A DNA stretch of 24,711 bases, taken from Gonapodya sp. JEL0774. Its lineage: Eukaryota > Monoblepharomycota > Monoblepharidomycetes > Monoblepharidales > Gonapodyaceae. Position 1 is the first letter of the stretch. Every line of letters begins with the position of its first letter. Positions 11,151-21,692 of the stretch are shown piece by piece. The stretch is from positions 1-24,711 of the forward strand of contig JADIIX010000228.1 in assembly GCA_027604505.1 (NCBI GenBank), read 5' to 3'. The notes under the pieces are model-generated. The model saw only the letters and a program-made list of their open reading frames with translations, did not search any database and was not told the DNA's origin. Made by a program: the position numbers and the translations under genes.

Positions 11151-11244
11151 CTGAATTGGTGATGGAACGGACAAGATTATCTCAGACAGCCAGCTCTCGA
11201 ATTCGCAATCGCATCGCTTTCGGTACAGGTGAGCTGAGCGATAC

Positions 11245-11306
11245 TTTGTAACCACGAAATTGAACAGTGGAGTGAGGAGAGATTATGTAGGGTCCTTTCA
11301 ATACTT
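11245..11306. repeat. Direct repeat, copy 2 (62 nt)
   Basis: This is the partner of 9970-10030. It sits downstream of the intact coiled-coil gene and directly abuts the truncated 5' end of the broken copy, marking the duplication junction. The spacing between copies is 1275 nt, close to the 1284 nt between the two stop positions. Confidence 0.8.
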
Positions 11307-11432
11307 CGTTGTTATTCTTCAATAGCCAATAGTCAAAAGAGTTCTATTAATCTACTTCCAAACACTCTGAACCGAGGCTTTGCTGTCCACCACTGTTGAG
11401 TACTCTCTCCGCTCCATGTGTAACGCTGGCAC

Positions 11433-12711
11433 TCAGTTACCCAACCTTCCCACCAACCTGCTCCAAAGCCCCCGAACTTTGTTAACGGCGCCATTGACGA
11501 GTGCCTTTCTTTTCATGATACTCTCTCTCGGCGACTCTTCTTGATGACGTTGCAAAAGTTGCCCGGGAAGGTTGAATCCAAGTTGGCCCTCGTTGAAGAT
11601 TGTGGTGGTGCTGGGAGTGCCATCATTCGGAGATATCACTGCGACAGGTGTTGCTGGGGGGACCAGTGTCTCCCGTTTCGTTTTGCCAGCAGCGACCATC
11701 CGGCGAGCTCCTCGCAGCTTTGCTTTCAAACCGGCGATCCCCTTTCGTTGGTCCCCGATGACCCTCTCAGCGATGAGGACTCGATCATCCTTTTCGTTAA
11801 TAACCATCCTTGCGGCGGCCAGTGATGATTTGAGAAGCGTGACCTCGTGTCGGAGGTCTTGCGTCTCCACCTCTGCTGCACGGCGTGACGCAGCAAGCTC
11901 GGACTTGAGACTTGCAATCTCCCTGCTCATGCCATTGGTTACATCGAGCATCGCCCTGAGTTTTGCAATGGCCCAAAATCGCTCCCGCTCAATGGCCACC
12001 ATCGTCTCCGCCCCTTCCCACTCTCGCGTTGTCGCAGCGATGAGCAAGTGACGAAAAATATCAGAAACTTCTTGTACCTTGACAAGCTCAGTAATTGTCT
12101 CTTCCAGTCGTGCATTTGCGATCTCTGACACCTTGTTCGAGGCGACAAGTTTCCTACGAGTTTCCGCCAGCTGGGCCACATGCTCGGACGAGTCGGGAAG
12201 GGTTCCGTCGAGCCCAAATGAGAGCCCTGGCGGCTCACGAAACTTAATGGTCGATTTTGGTCGAGTGTTCGGTGGGGGCCAGAGTCCAAGAATCCCCCGT
12301 TCGTTGATTGCGACGACAGGATTCGCGATAGAGGTTTGGGGGCCTAGTGAGCGGCCGGACGAAGAGCATCCAGCGCTTTCCGAGAGCCTTTGCGATCCAC
12401 TGGTAACATCGATCGACGCATGACGAGCGGTTGGACGCACTGAATTGGTGAACAACAGACAACATTATGTCAGACAGTCCGTTATCGACTTCGCCGTCAC
12501 ATCTCTTTCGATAAAGTAGTTCCGCACCAAACGCAGGAGATAAACCCGAATGTCATTTATTCCTATTGTGCAAGGACTCACTGGACTGGCTCCAGTTTAC
12601 CGGAATGCCTCCCCATCCCGTCACAGGCACTCCAGGGGAAGACTCTGCCTCCCCACAGGCCCTAGAGACAAAGCGAGCTGGGACAAGCGAGCGATCGCTG
12701 TAAGAAGCCAT
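11433..12711 (-). CDS. Coiled-coil protein of unknown family (two exons)
   Basis: Exon 1 is 12711-12582 and exon 2 is 12439-11433, giving 1137 nt and 378 aa. The long frame in exon 2 has no ATG before the coiled coil, and an in-frame TAA lies just upstream. The start is supplied by exon 1, whose ATG opens M-A-S-Y-S-D. The 142-nt intron has donor GTGAGT and acceptor CCAATTCAG, and phase 1 matches on both sides. Residues 44-95 are Ser-rich and disordered, followed by a conserved short motif GLWPPPN near 95-101. Residues about 133-303 are a heptad-like, Glu/Arg/Ala/Leu-rich coiled coil. A basic tail ends G-L-W-S-R-L-V-G-R-L-G. There is no signal peptide or membrane segment, and I know no family match. 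The damaged duplicate next to it keeps the GLWPPPN motif and the tail, suggesting those parts were under constraint. Confidence 0.8.
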
Positions 12712-13281
12712 GATAATTTGATTCTTCGTTGAATGAAAATGTGATGAGAAGATGGGCCTGTGCTTCTCAGGTTTCGCCGACCTGCTGCCTGAATCAAGGC
12801 GAGTTATTTATTTTACGGTTTGATTTGACTTGCCTAGGACTGTTACACTATCTGCTAGCAAAGGTTGCGCTATACGCTAGGCAATAGTAGGCAGCGAACG
12901 ACAGGCGGGACAGCAACTCTGTACGGCAATGGCTATTCGAAAGACTTTGAGCATTGGCGGAGGTCCCATTTGAAGATCATCGGCAACGCAAACAAATGCA
13001 ATGATGGTCAAGCGTTATTAATGTAAATAAAATTCCATTTGCTTTAGAATGTGCTCCCCATCATGCATCTTCACCTGAAGAGATTGGCTTCCTCCCTACG
13101 ATACAATATCACGGCGCGAGCCATCCACGACATTAAACATAAAGTAGTACTTTTTCAACGGAAACTGATGCGTTCAAATTTCGTTGACGATTGTTGATCA
13201 GGAGCTTGGTATTAATGTTGAAGTGGACCCTCAACTCCTACATTCCCCCGTAAAGAAGTGCATTTTCAAGCGCACCCGATC
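12712..13281. other. Divergent intergenic region
   Basis: This separates the coiled-coil gene (minus) from the WD40-like gene (plus), so both promoters should lie in it. It is moderately AT-rich. I see no conserved element, repeat or additional frame worth reporting. Confidence 0.5.
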
Positions 13282-15108
13282 ATGTTTCCATCGAATCCAA
13301 GCGAGATAATCCCACTGCATCCGTACAATGCGCCAGATGTGCTTGAGTTCTCGCCTGACGGTACCACATTGGCAGCCGCGTTTTCGCAGACGGCGTCGTC
13401 GTCAGGCGCTCTCGGGGAGGGTGGAGGTGGTCGAGCCGGATGTGATATTCTATTGATTCGGCAGCAATCAAATCAGCAGCATCAGCATTGGAATCCACAG
13501 CACTGCTTGCACACCGAGCTCCAACAATCTCGAACACCAACAACTGCAATCCCTGCCGCATCTCGCTTTCTTTCGGCACTCGCTTGGTCTCCTGACTCTA
13601 CTGCCCTGTTTGCCGCCTACTTCACCGGTGAATTCCGGTCCTGGTCTCTCCCGCCGTCGTTCCCCATCACAGTTCCAGTGCCTGGTCCGGACCTCGCTCT
13701 TCCGGACGACTCCTTCACCTCGATCGCGGTTTCTTCAGACTTGGACCCCAGCTCCCCTTCCCGTACTTCTCTCATTGCTCTTGGCACGGCCCGTTCCGGT
13801 GTTCGACTCCTGTGGATCGCTTCGCAACCGAGTGACCCCATCACGCCTCTCCGCGCCCTTCGAGCCGAAACCTTGTCGTTCACACTGCCTTTGTCTGATC
13901 CTACTGCGCCGGAGCTTGCCCTCACAAACCAGCCCCGAGTTACCGCGGTAGCTTGGTGCCCCACCGCCCCATACCCAACCCTCGCAGCTGCACTCGCTGA
14001 CGGCCGGATTGCTTTGTGGGAACTCCGCTCAACCCCTTCTTCCCGCCATTTCGATCAAAACCCTCAATCTCTCACTCTCGTGTCTCCAAACCTTAATCCC
14101 TTCTCGCACACCCCGCTTCAACCGAACCTGCTGTACTGCCTCTGGCTCTCCACCCACACCGACCCGTCACAAATCCGTCTCCGCTGGTCCCCATTGGGGA
14201 CTTACCTCGCCACCACTGGCTCCGATCGTCGAGTTTCCATCTGGACACCTCATCGCGACGGAGACGCGAAGGACAGTTCAGCCGTAAACCGCAATCCTCC
14301 CACCACCCCCGCTGGCCACTGTTCACCCATATCTTGGCGCCGGCATTGGTCTGGGTTTGGAACGGACTGCGTTTTCGTGACCACTCCTTCATCGATGACA
14401 ACACTATGCGCTGTCGTCTCTGGTTCGTCCCTCGTGACCGTATCCTTACCTGCCGACCCTCTCCCACGTTCTCTATTTTCTGCGTCTATCGTCGAATCTT
14501 CGAATACTCTCCCCTCTTGGATGTCGCAATCTACCGCAAGCCCCACCGCCAACCTCACACCCCTACTTCTCCCCACACCACCTACCTGCATCGCTGCCCA
14601 CCCTACCCACCCCTCCATCGCCCTACCTTCATCCGTCTCTGGCGGTTTCGGATCTCATTCAGGCATGGCCGGGTTTATCGCTGCGTTTGTTGCCTCGGAC
14701 GTCGCACAAAGCATGCGTGAAGACGACATGATGGCCGGTTTGATGGACGCACGAGGCGGACTACACTTGGATTCGGAAAGCGAGCACCATGCTGGGGGAG
14801 CGGATGTGGCGGCCTACGCGATGGCGTTTGGGAGCACAGCATGGAGCGGGGTGTACGCGGGATCCGGCCGTGCATCCGCCAAACCACCAGCTCGTGCCAT
14901 CACCGGCACTACAGGTCTCCCTGGCTACGGTGTCTGGACGCCCACCGCAAACAATGTCACCAGTGATTTGAATCGCTCTGCTTTCACATCGATTGGGGTA
15001 CAGGTGGCGGGGTTATCCTCCGCTTCGGTCTTTTCCACGGGCGCGATGAGGGACGAAGAAGGTATTAGGAGCTTAGTGGGTGCAGTGGGTGGGTTGAGGA
15101 TCGGGTAA
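13282..15108 (+). CDS. WD40-repeat-like protein, single exon
   Basis: One uninterrupted frame of 609 codons (608 aa). The frame opens at a GTG at 13258; the first ATG is at 13282 and I use it. Beta-propeller blade signatures appear at four places: L-E-F-S-P-D-G near residue 23, L-A-W-S-P-D-S near 103, V-A-W-C-P near 226 with D-G-R-I-A-L-W, and L-R-W-S-P-L-G with R-V-S-I-W near 305-325. The C-terminal 200 residues are Ser/Thr/Pro/Ala/Gly-rich with a short acidic stretch. The architecture would suit a scaffold subunit. A nucleoporin-aladin-like protein is one possibility, but I see no decisive motif. There is no membrane segment or signal peptide. It is the only long intronless gene in an intron-rich neighbourhood. 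Confidence 0.75.
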   Translation: MFPSNPSEIIPLHPYNAPDVLEFSPDGTTLAAAFSQTASSSGALGEGGGGRAGCDILLIRQQSNQQHQHWNPQHCLHTELQQSRTPTTAIPAASRFLSALAWSPDSTALFAAYFTGEFRSWSLPPSFPITVPVPGPDLALPDDSFTSIAVSSDLDPSSPSRTSLIALGTARSGVRLLWIASQPSDPITPLRALRAETLSFTLPLSDPTAPELALTNQPRVTAVAWCPTAPYPTLAAALADGRIALWELRSTPSSRHFDQNPQSLTLVSPNLNPFSHTPLQPNLLYCLWLSTHTDPSQIRLRWSPLGTYLATTGSDRRVSIWTPHRDGDAKDSSAVNRNPPTTPAGHCSPISWRRHWSGFGTDCVFVTTPSSMTTLCAVVSGSSLVTVSLPADPLPRSLFSASIVESSNTLPSWMSQSTASPTANLTPLLLPTPPTCIAAHPTHPSIALPSSVSGGFGSHSGMAGFIAAFVASDVAQSMREDDMMAGLMDARGGLHLDSESEHHAGGADVAAYAMAFGSTAWSGVYAGSGRASAKPPARAITGTTGLPGYGVWTPTANNVTSDLNRSAFTSIGVQVAGLSSASVFSTGAMRDEEGIRSLVGAVGGLRIG

Positions 15109-15776
15109 TTTGGACAGAGTGCGTAAAAGTGAAAGGAAAAGGTGATCTGAAAGGATCTGGGCCATTCATAAGCTTGCCCTAGCGTGTTTTGCCGCGTCGA
15201 AGTAATTGTACGAACATTTTTGTTTTTGTATTTGCGCTTCGGTGTTTTGGTCTCGTACATGTTGAATGGTCGGACAGAGTGGATAACTCCTGCACTACTG
15301 GCACTGTTCCACGAACCATACATTATGGCATATAGCAAAAGAGAACATGTTGCAATCAGTACCCGAGTCCTTTGTGATTCGCACGAACGTGCACTACCAT
15401 TGTCGGCAGTTCCAGTCGTTTTTGTTCTGAAATTTCCTCGCGAGTTTGGATATTGGGTAAAGAAATGACAAGCTGGTGTGGGCGGTGATGGGCCGGGTTT
15501 TGTAGGTCCAGCCGCGTCAGCGTAAAAGAAACCATCTGAGCCACAAAATGTTCTCGGATTTCATTTTCAGAGATTGTAACACCCAGATGGAGCTCAAAGT
15601 TGTGAGAAGAGGGTACTGCGACCTTGTGTTGCTTTGTTTCCTCGTTTGGAATGGGTCGGAGCCAAGCAACTATGATGCCGATAACAAAGTGCGGGGATAC
15701 TCAATAACACCGAGAAATCTTGTGAATAAAAGCCCACCAAATTACATTCATCATCGTGCTCTCGATCCACAAACTT
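15109..15776. other. Intergenic between WD40-like gene and dehydrogenase
   Basis: The 3' flank of the upstream gene and the 5' flank of the downstream gene lie on the same strand. Open frames such as 15184-15468 and 15548-15877 have no recognisable domain. The second partly overlaps the dehydrogenase exon in another frame. I see no other feature. Confidence 0.5.
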
Positions 15777-17286
15777 ATGGACGTAATTGCGTCGGTTCCA
15801 ACTTCAGTGAAGGTCCTTGCCGCCGTCGTCGCCAGCGCCGTGGTTGTTCATCAATTTTACTATGCTGGGGGACGTAATCCGTACAATCGGATCAATCTTA
15901 AGGGCAAAACGGCGATCGTTACAGGAGGTAACACTGGCATTGGATACGAGACTGCTCTTCAGCTCGCAAAAAACGGTGCGGAAGTTGTCCTCGCGTGCCG
16001 AGATTCCCAGAAGGTGAACCGTCTTTTTCTTGATGTTGGCACCTTGCTTCTGGTAACTTCAGCTAATACTTCCTTTTCAGACAAAAGATGCGGTGGAGGC
16101 TATTAAGAAGAGCTCTTCAAACCCCCGTATTTCTGCTGAAGCGCTCAACCTCGACTCCTTGGATAGTGTGAGGGGATTCGCAAAAAGGTGGAAGGATTCA
16201 GGAAAGCCTATTCACTTGCTGGTAAGTTTTTGATGTATTTTTTTGGCTTCACATGACGCCAACAGGCGGGACATTTGTCTCCAGATCAATAATGCCGGCG
16301 TCATGGTGAGCTTTCACAACGGTCAAGTCTTGACAACTCTCAGTGCAGCTCACTGCGAGCCATGTAGGCTCTTCCAAAACGTGAAACGACCAAAGACGGC
16401 TTCGAGATGCAGTTTGGGGTAAATCACTTGGGACACTTCTTGCTGACGTGGGTCAATCACAATCTGCAATCACAATCTGCGGGAGTGTGGTGTCCTTCTC
16501 ACGATTTCCCTTCTCAGAAACCTTCTCTTAGACGTCATTAAAACTACAGCTCTCTCTGGTGGACCTGTTCGTATCGTAAATGTTTCTAGTCGTGCAGGAA
16601 CACGCGGTGAGGGTTCCTCGCCGTGCTCGCGATTACTTGGCCGCCTAGAGACAAACCCTCTTGAAATCCAGGATTCATCGATTGGGATGACTTGATGAAG
16701 CAAAAGGAAGGCAGCTACGATCCGTTGATAGTTTAGTGAGTCCACGACTGTTATGGTGTCCGGGATCGACCCAATCTGAAAAGTAATTCATGCAAACTCT
16801 GCGATTCTTCCTTTTCACTCACTCAGCAACCAATCAAAACTCGCGAACGTACTCTTTTCTTTGGGCCTCCAGTCTCGTCTGTCCGAATCTGCCCCCAAAT
16901 CTGACATCATGGTCACTTCGCTGCACCCTGGTGTTGTGAGAACCGAGCTCGCACGTTACTTCCTTCAGAACAATCCAATTCTCTCGTTCACCCTTCAAAC
17001 CGTACTCGCGCCTGTGGTCTACACCATGATGAAATCGCCTTTCGAAGGAGCTCAAACGACGTTGTATTGCGCAACAGCACCGTCAAAGGAGCTCGTTCCT
17101 GGCGGGTACTATCAGGACTGCAAGTATTCTCGCCATCCGCAAGATGTAACGAGAGATCCCGAAGCGGTGAAGAAGGTGAGACAGATGTGTTTTATGCTTG
17201 CCACTGACACCGCGCGAAATTCAAATTCGATTGATCCTCAAAAGTTTTGGGCGGTGAGCGAGAAATTAGTGGGCCTTACCGCCTAG
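15777..17286 (+). CDS. Short-chain dehydrogenase/reductase, retinol-dehydrogenase-like
   Basis: Seven exons: 15777-16013, 16081-16221, 16285-16305, 16368-16447, 16518-16606, 16672-16735, 16827-17286. They total 1092 nt and 363 aa; introns are 62-91 nt. The start is the first in-frame ATG of the frame opened by a GTG at 15756. Residues 11-30 form one N-terminal hydrophobic anchor, so the protein is probably membrane-bound with the fold on one side. Rossmann cofactor motif TGGNTGIG is at 49-56, NNAG at 128-131, catalytic Ser at 184 (VSSRAG) and YNQSK at 211-215, so all catalytic residues are present. The family (RDH11-14 and WWOX-like classical/extended SDRs) uses NAD(P)H to reduce or oxidise lipid or retinoid-like carbonyls; the substrate cannot be told. 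The gene is convergent with the sugar kinase, with 134 nt between stops. Confidence 0.93.
16285..16305 (+). other. 21-nt microexon of the dehydrogenase
   Basis: Seven codons, I-N-N-A-G-V-M, lie between a 63-nt and a 62-nt intron. They carry the NNAG structural motif of the SDR fold, so the exon is needed for a working enzyme. Acceptor is TCTCCAG and donor GTGAGC, both phase 0. Confidence 0.88.
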
Positions 17287-17420
17287 GTGACCAAATATTT
17301 CTTTGTTTACGTTGGTTTAATTTTGGATGTTCCATGGTGTAATTGGGAGATCCCCGTCCCAATAATAGAATTTTGAGAAGTTAGCTTACTCTGTGCATTT
17401 CCTCTACAACCTATTCTCGT

Positions 17421-18555
17421 CTATGTGAAAGATAGAAGTCCGTCATAATCGAATTCCGCGATGCCCGGGTGTGCAGCATTTGCGGCAGCCATCGGCATAG
17501 CTAACTTTACCGCCTCTTCCCATTCCATTCCTTTCACTTGTCGAGCGTAGATAATGACAGCCATCATAACGTCACCACTTCCAGTTGCCGAAACTTCCTT
17601 CACCAAAGGCGGAATGAATGAGACTGGCTGCCTATTCGAACCGTGGCAGACCCACACTGGATTCGGTCCATCAGACACAATCCAGCATTTGACAGGGTAC
17701 AATTCACATGCACGACGAAGGAGCCATGGAGTGTCGGGTTCAGTGCCTGAAGGTTCACCGAAAACATGCCCCTTAAATAGCTGCCGAATCTCATTTGCAT
17801 TGACTTTGACGAGCTCCACTTTGCGGGTCACAAGGTGACTTAAAGGAGGCCCATATGTGTCAACAAAGAGTGGTACGCCTGATTCAATCGCCGCGTCAAT
17901 TGCGTCACGGAATGGTGTTGCGTCATTCGAGTTCCACCCCGGAGCCGATCCGCAGATCGCTATAGCGCCCATTTTACCCTCTTCTTGTAGATGTGCAGCC
18001 AATTCAGCAGCTTGTCTCCAGGCATCTCGATCGGGCGGTGCGTCCGGCCCCAAGAAAGACGTTTCTGCAACACCGGTTGCCCGCACAACAAAGCCGGAGC
18101 GTGTCGGCACGCGTGTATTCACACTCAAGAACGGTATCCCTTTTCGTGAGAGCCAATCTGAACACTGCTGGCCAGAGGTCCCACCCAGAAAGGTCACAGC
18201 TGTGACTGGCGCGTCCAGTCTCTGGAGCATTCTACCCCATTAGCATCGGATCCCAAAAGCCATCCAAAACCAGTGAACGAAAGAGATCGAGCGGGAATCG
18301 ACGATTTGGCTCATAAATGATGTTTCATTCGGCAGGAGCTTCTGATGACGCTCACTTTGCCACATTGATTCCCTTCCCGCCAGTTTGAAAACTTGATTCC
18401 TTGGCGCGGTATGTACCACCCGGATTCCATGTTGGGCAATCAAAAGTCGTCTCCGCAAGAGGGTTTCCTGTGAAGGTTATAATTGCGGGAACCATCTCTG
18501 TAAAGTTTGCTCGTTCAGTGCCGCTGACTATCTCACTCATGCAAACGAATAACAT
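17421..18555 (-). CDS. PfkB-family carbohydrate kinase (1-phosphofructokinase/tagatose-6-P kinase-like)
   Basis: Two exons, 18555-18356 and 18231-17421, with a 124-nt intron in phase 2; 1011 nt, 336 aa. The ATGs at 18540 and 18495 are in-frame alternatives. The one at 18495 would put the start where family members usually begin, just before the IITFTGNP segment. Motifs: GGKGINVAK near residues 59-67 (signature 1 region), V-N-A-N-E at 210-214, and SATGSGD at 281-287 with catalytic base D287 and the anion hole in front of it. The family phosphorylates sugar phosphates or related substrates with ATP in the cytosol. The LacC/FruK-like N-terminus suggests a sugar-phosphate substrate, but this is inference. 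The gene lies 74 nt downstream of the oxygenase on the same strand, so the two may share or abut transcription signals. Confidence 0.9.
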
Positions 18556-18629
18556 AAATATCTCTATCGTTAAACATGTAAATGAAGTCTCTTCCTAGAT
18601 TCTAGTAATCTACCTTCATACCGCTCTGC

Positions 18630-21600
18630 TCATAAAAACCTCTTTGCAAGCACCGGGTCGATGTTGAGCTCCTTGACCCAGTCAAGATCCGGGTAATGAA
18701 TGGCCTTCGCCTCGGGGTAGCTTTTCATCTGCTTGATGTAGAATCTGTGGCGAAAGAAAATGGACACGTGGAATTGGTGCCAAGTCCGTTTCCGTAATGG
18801 TAATAGTCTTTCTGCATATTTACTCACCTATACTCCCCAATGGTTTTGCACACCTTGCGGCTAAGATAGAGAGAAGACCCTGTCAGATTGCACAGCATGC
18901 GAACCCGCCTCATGCACACCACTTCGGCCTCACTTGAAATCCATGGCCTCATAACGGTTCTTCACATCTGGCTTTTGATTACGGACATACTCCGGCAACA
19001 TGTCGTCCGGAAGTGGGTCGACCCAGCGCGCGGATGTGATTCGCGCATGCAGAAAGTATGCTGGTAGTTGTGTGGGAATCCGAAGTTGGCAAAAGGAGGA
19101 ACAAGTAAAAGCAAGGGGTTGCATTCGTGAAATCTCAAGACACAGGATCGGCTCATTTTGGTTCGGCTGCACTCACGCCAGCTGTACCGGGATTGTCCAC
19201 TCGTGTTGAGCTTCACACGGTGGGAGGTTGCAATGTACCGTCCACCGGTTATGGCTTCAAGGAACGATCCGACGTTGCACACCATCTGGTGTATTATGAA
19301 TGGGGTCAAATGGACATAGTGTGCCGACCGCGGGGGAACAGTAACTCACAGTGCCTTCGATTGGAGTGACGTCGATCCAGCTGGAATAGGTGATGGGTGT
19401 CAGGGCATGATTGAATCATCTAACCATAGGTTATGCCCAATACTTACTCCCCGTCGAAATTCTGGACCTGCAATCCCCCAATCATATCCTCTGAGTAGCA
19501 AATGCACCACCAACATCACGAAGCAGAAGCAGAAGCCCAGACAATTTTTCATCACTGTACTGTAAGCGACATGTCAAAGCATGGCTCCAACTCACGTGCG
19601 AGAATCGTGAGCAAATCATCGTCTTGGTGTGCTGCATCGCCCAGATTTTCTGCCCACTGTGATAACACCCGCACACATCAACTGACACGTTTACTTTCAT
19701 CTCAGTTAATATCGACCACCCACCTCGGGATTGTCACCCACATCAATCGATGGATAGTGATTGAACTGAAACCCATGCGCCGGCCTCTCCAAGTCTCCCA
19801 CTCCCCAAAGCTCGTCGAAATACGTGGGAGGGAGTTCAAGCGTTTCTGCGACGGCGTGGAGCAGCGTGACTGCGACTTTGTGGATTGCCGCGAGGTATTC
19901 GCGGGCGGTGGTGCTGAAGTCGGGGACTTGGGTGTCCTAAAGTGAGTCATACGACCGAATAAATATCACGAGGAGATCAGAGTTTGTCGGTTTTGGTCGC
20001 GAGATGAGCCAGTGTGAGGTTCTACTCACAGTAGGCACGTTCCAGGGTCCAACGCAATTGTACCACACGGGCTCATCGGGTGTACGCATACGGTTATCAT
20101 AGGCTACCGAGAGTGTTTCCCGCATGTCGTTTCTGTTGAGGAACGCGAAGAGACAACCGAAGGGACGGGTCAATTGTGTCAGGGTAGTGGAAGGGGGCGA
20201 TTAGGTGGACCGGACATGATAAACCAGGCAGAGTAGAATGAGCCAGCATACTCGCAGTCAATGCCACTGTCTCCTCCACCAGGAACCACGTCCAAAGTTC
20301 TCCGTCCTATCCCACTCGTCACGGTCTGTTTACTCACTTGCCGTATGTCACCTCCCTCCCCAACTCGTTCCACCCCTTGAAGCATGGGCTCTTCTCGATG
20401 GCGAACTTGAGCTTCTCTTCACGGGGCAGAGCTTGAGGATCGTGTGGATGAGGTGGTAGTGGAACCGGTGGAGCGACGAGCGAATCGAGATTTGAGCTCG
20501 TTGATCGTTGGAATCGTTAAAGCGGATCAGAGAAGTAAATTGGACTTACCGAATGAGCTCTTTACAGTTTCGTAGATGCGATGCTGGAGCTCGTCAGGTA
20601 CTGGACGTGGGTCATGAGTTGTTGTTTGAGGTTGAGGTAGACGGGAGCGGTGAGGGGGTCATGACAAAAGATACGTAGTTCATGAGCACTTGTGCGCGAC
20701 AGGATTAAAAGGAGAGACTTCTTGAACGTGCAATGTCCAAGAAGTTCGTCATTTTTCTCTTGGACGAGCAGTACGGAGTGGCGAACGCTGGAGCGACTCA
20801 ATAAAACAGATACGTCGCTGGGAGCTTCGTGAGATATCGCCATTGTGCGATTCAGATGACCACCAGTGTTGAGCGCCGCTACATACGATATCTTGACGTG
20901 CTCGATGGTGGGCAGAATGGGACAAGCAGACACGCCGATATGAAATGCCCACCAACCACCAAGCCTCACCGTGCACTTGATGCACCTCCTACCATCGCCG
21001 TAGCACAGTCCACTTGCCCATTGGTACATTCCTGGACCCTCTTCGAGGTACTCACCTCCGGTATTCTTGACGTAGAAGAACCCACACGTCATGAGGACCT
21101 GTCTGAACTGGGCTAGGAAGTCACGTTTCTCTTCCGGTGTGGCGGAATCGGAGATCTGGGAGAGGTCGAGGATTGGAATGACTCTTTTGTGGGATTGGGA
21201 GTGTGAAGGGGGAACGAAAGGTGAGGAGATGAATGCGATTTGAGGGTTTTTTCACACCGACAAATCAACGATTTCGGTCACGTTAACCGATTTGTCACCC
21301 TCAGTTGTCGTTGATACGTGTGTGTCGCTCCTGATGCAGGTATCATCGTCCACAAGTCCTCGGAAAGCGATATCCCCGTGATTACTATCGACAGTTTGCC
21401 TTCCCGTTCGCTCCGCGTTGGTTACGCATTCTCGTTACTCTCTTCACAGTCCATATTGTACTGTGCAGTGTTAAGTGCGGCCAATGCAACTTCCGAATTC
21501 AGGGAGACTGGGCAGCATGAAGAGCCGAATATTTTCAATCACTTCTCCAAACAGTTTCAAGCATCATCCCTCAAGATACGAAAAATGGGAGAGCAGGTGG

Positions 21601-21692
21601 AAGAAACAACGAATCAAAATACCTAAAACTTTCAACTAAAGTACTCACTTAAACGACTTGGAAAACTTCTCGACGGCCGCCGACTCTTCCAT
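18630..21692 (-). CDS. 2-oxoglutarate/Fe(II) oxygenase, isopenicillin-N-synthase-like
   Basis: Thirteen exons: 21692-21649, 21183-21056, 20600-20550, 20431-20338, 20132-20030, 19936-19724, 19656-19596, 19490-19448, 19380-19350, 19285-19177, 19060-18934, 18860-18828, 18744-18630. They total 1152 nt (383 aa) and every phase matches. The N-terminal DIOX_N domain carries IPILDLS (17-23), GFFYVKN (49-55) and FALP. The Fe(II) triad is H221 and D223 (HQD) plus H278 (TSHRV). R289 and S291 (RYS) bind 2-oxoglutarate. The family hydroxylates, desaturates or cyclises small molecules in the cytosol; substrate unknown. Introns 1 and 2 are 465 and 455 nt against 64-205 nt for the other ten. I place exon 1 because its ATG, GTGAGT donor and phase fit, but that 44-nt exon is the least certain part. 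Confidence 0.9.

Noticed and set aside
10149-12455. Transposable element with two ORFs
   Set aside because: The two units are direct copies of one gene with a shared 3' flank. There are no terminal inverted repeats and no transposase or reverse transcriptase motifs.
20716-20755. Hairpin with CTTCTTG/CAAGAAG arms as a small RNA
   Set aside because: The arms are short and imperfect and lie inside intron 2; there is no evidence beyond chance complementarity.
20562-21092. 176-codon minus-strand open frame
   Set aside because: It reads through exon 2, all of intron 2 and exon 3 of the oxygenase in mixed frames. The spliced model joins conserved motifs; this frame does not.
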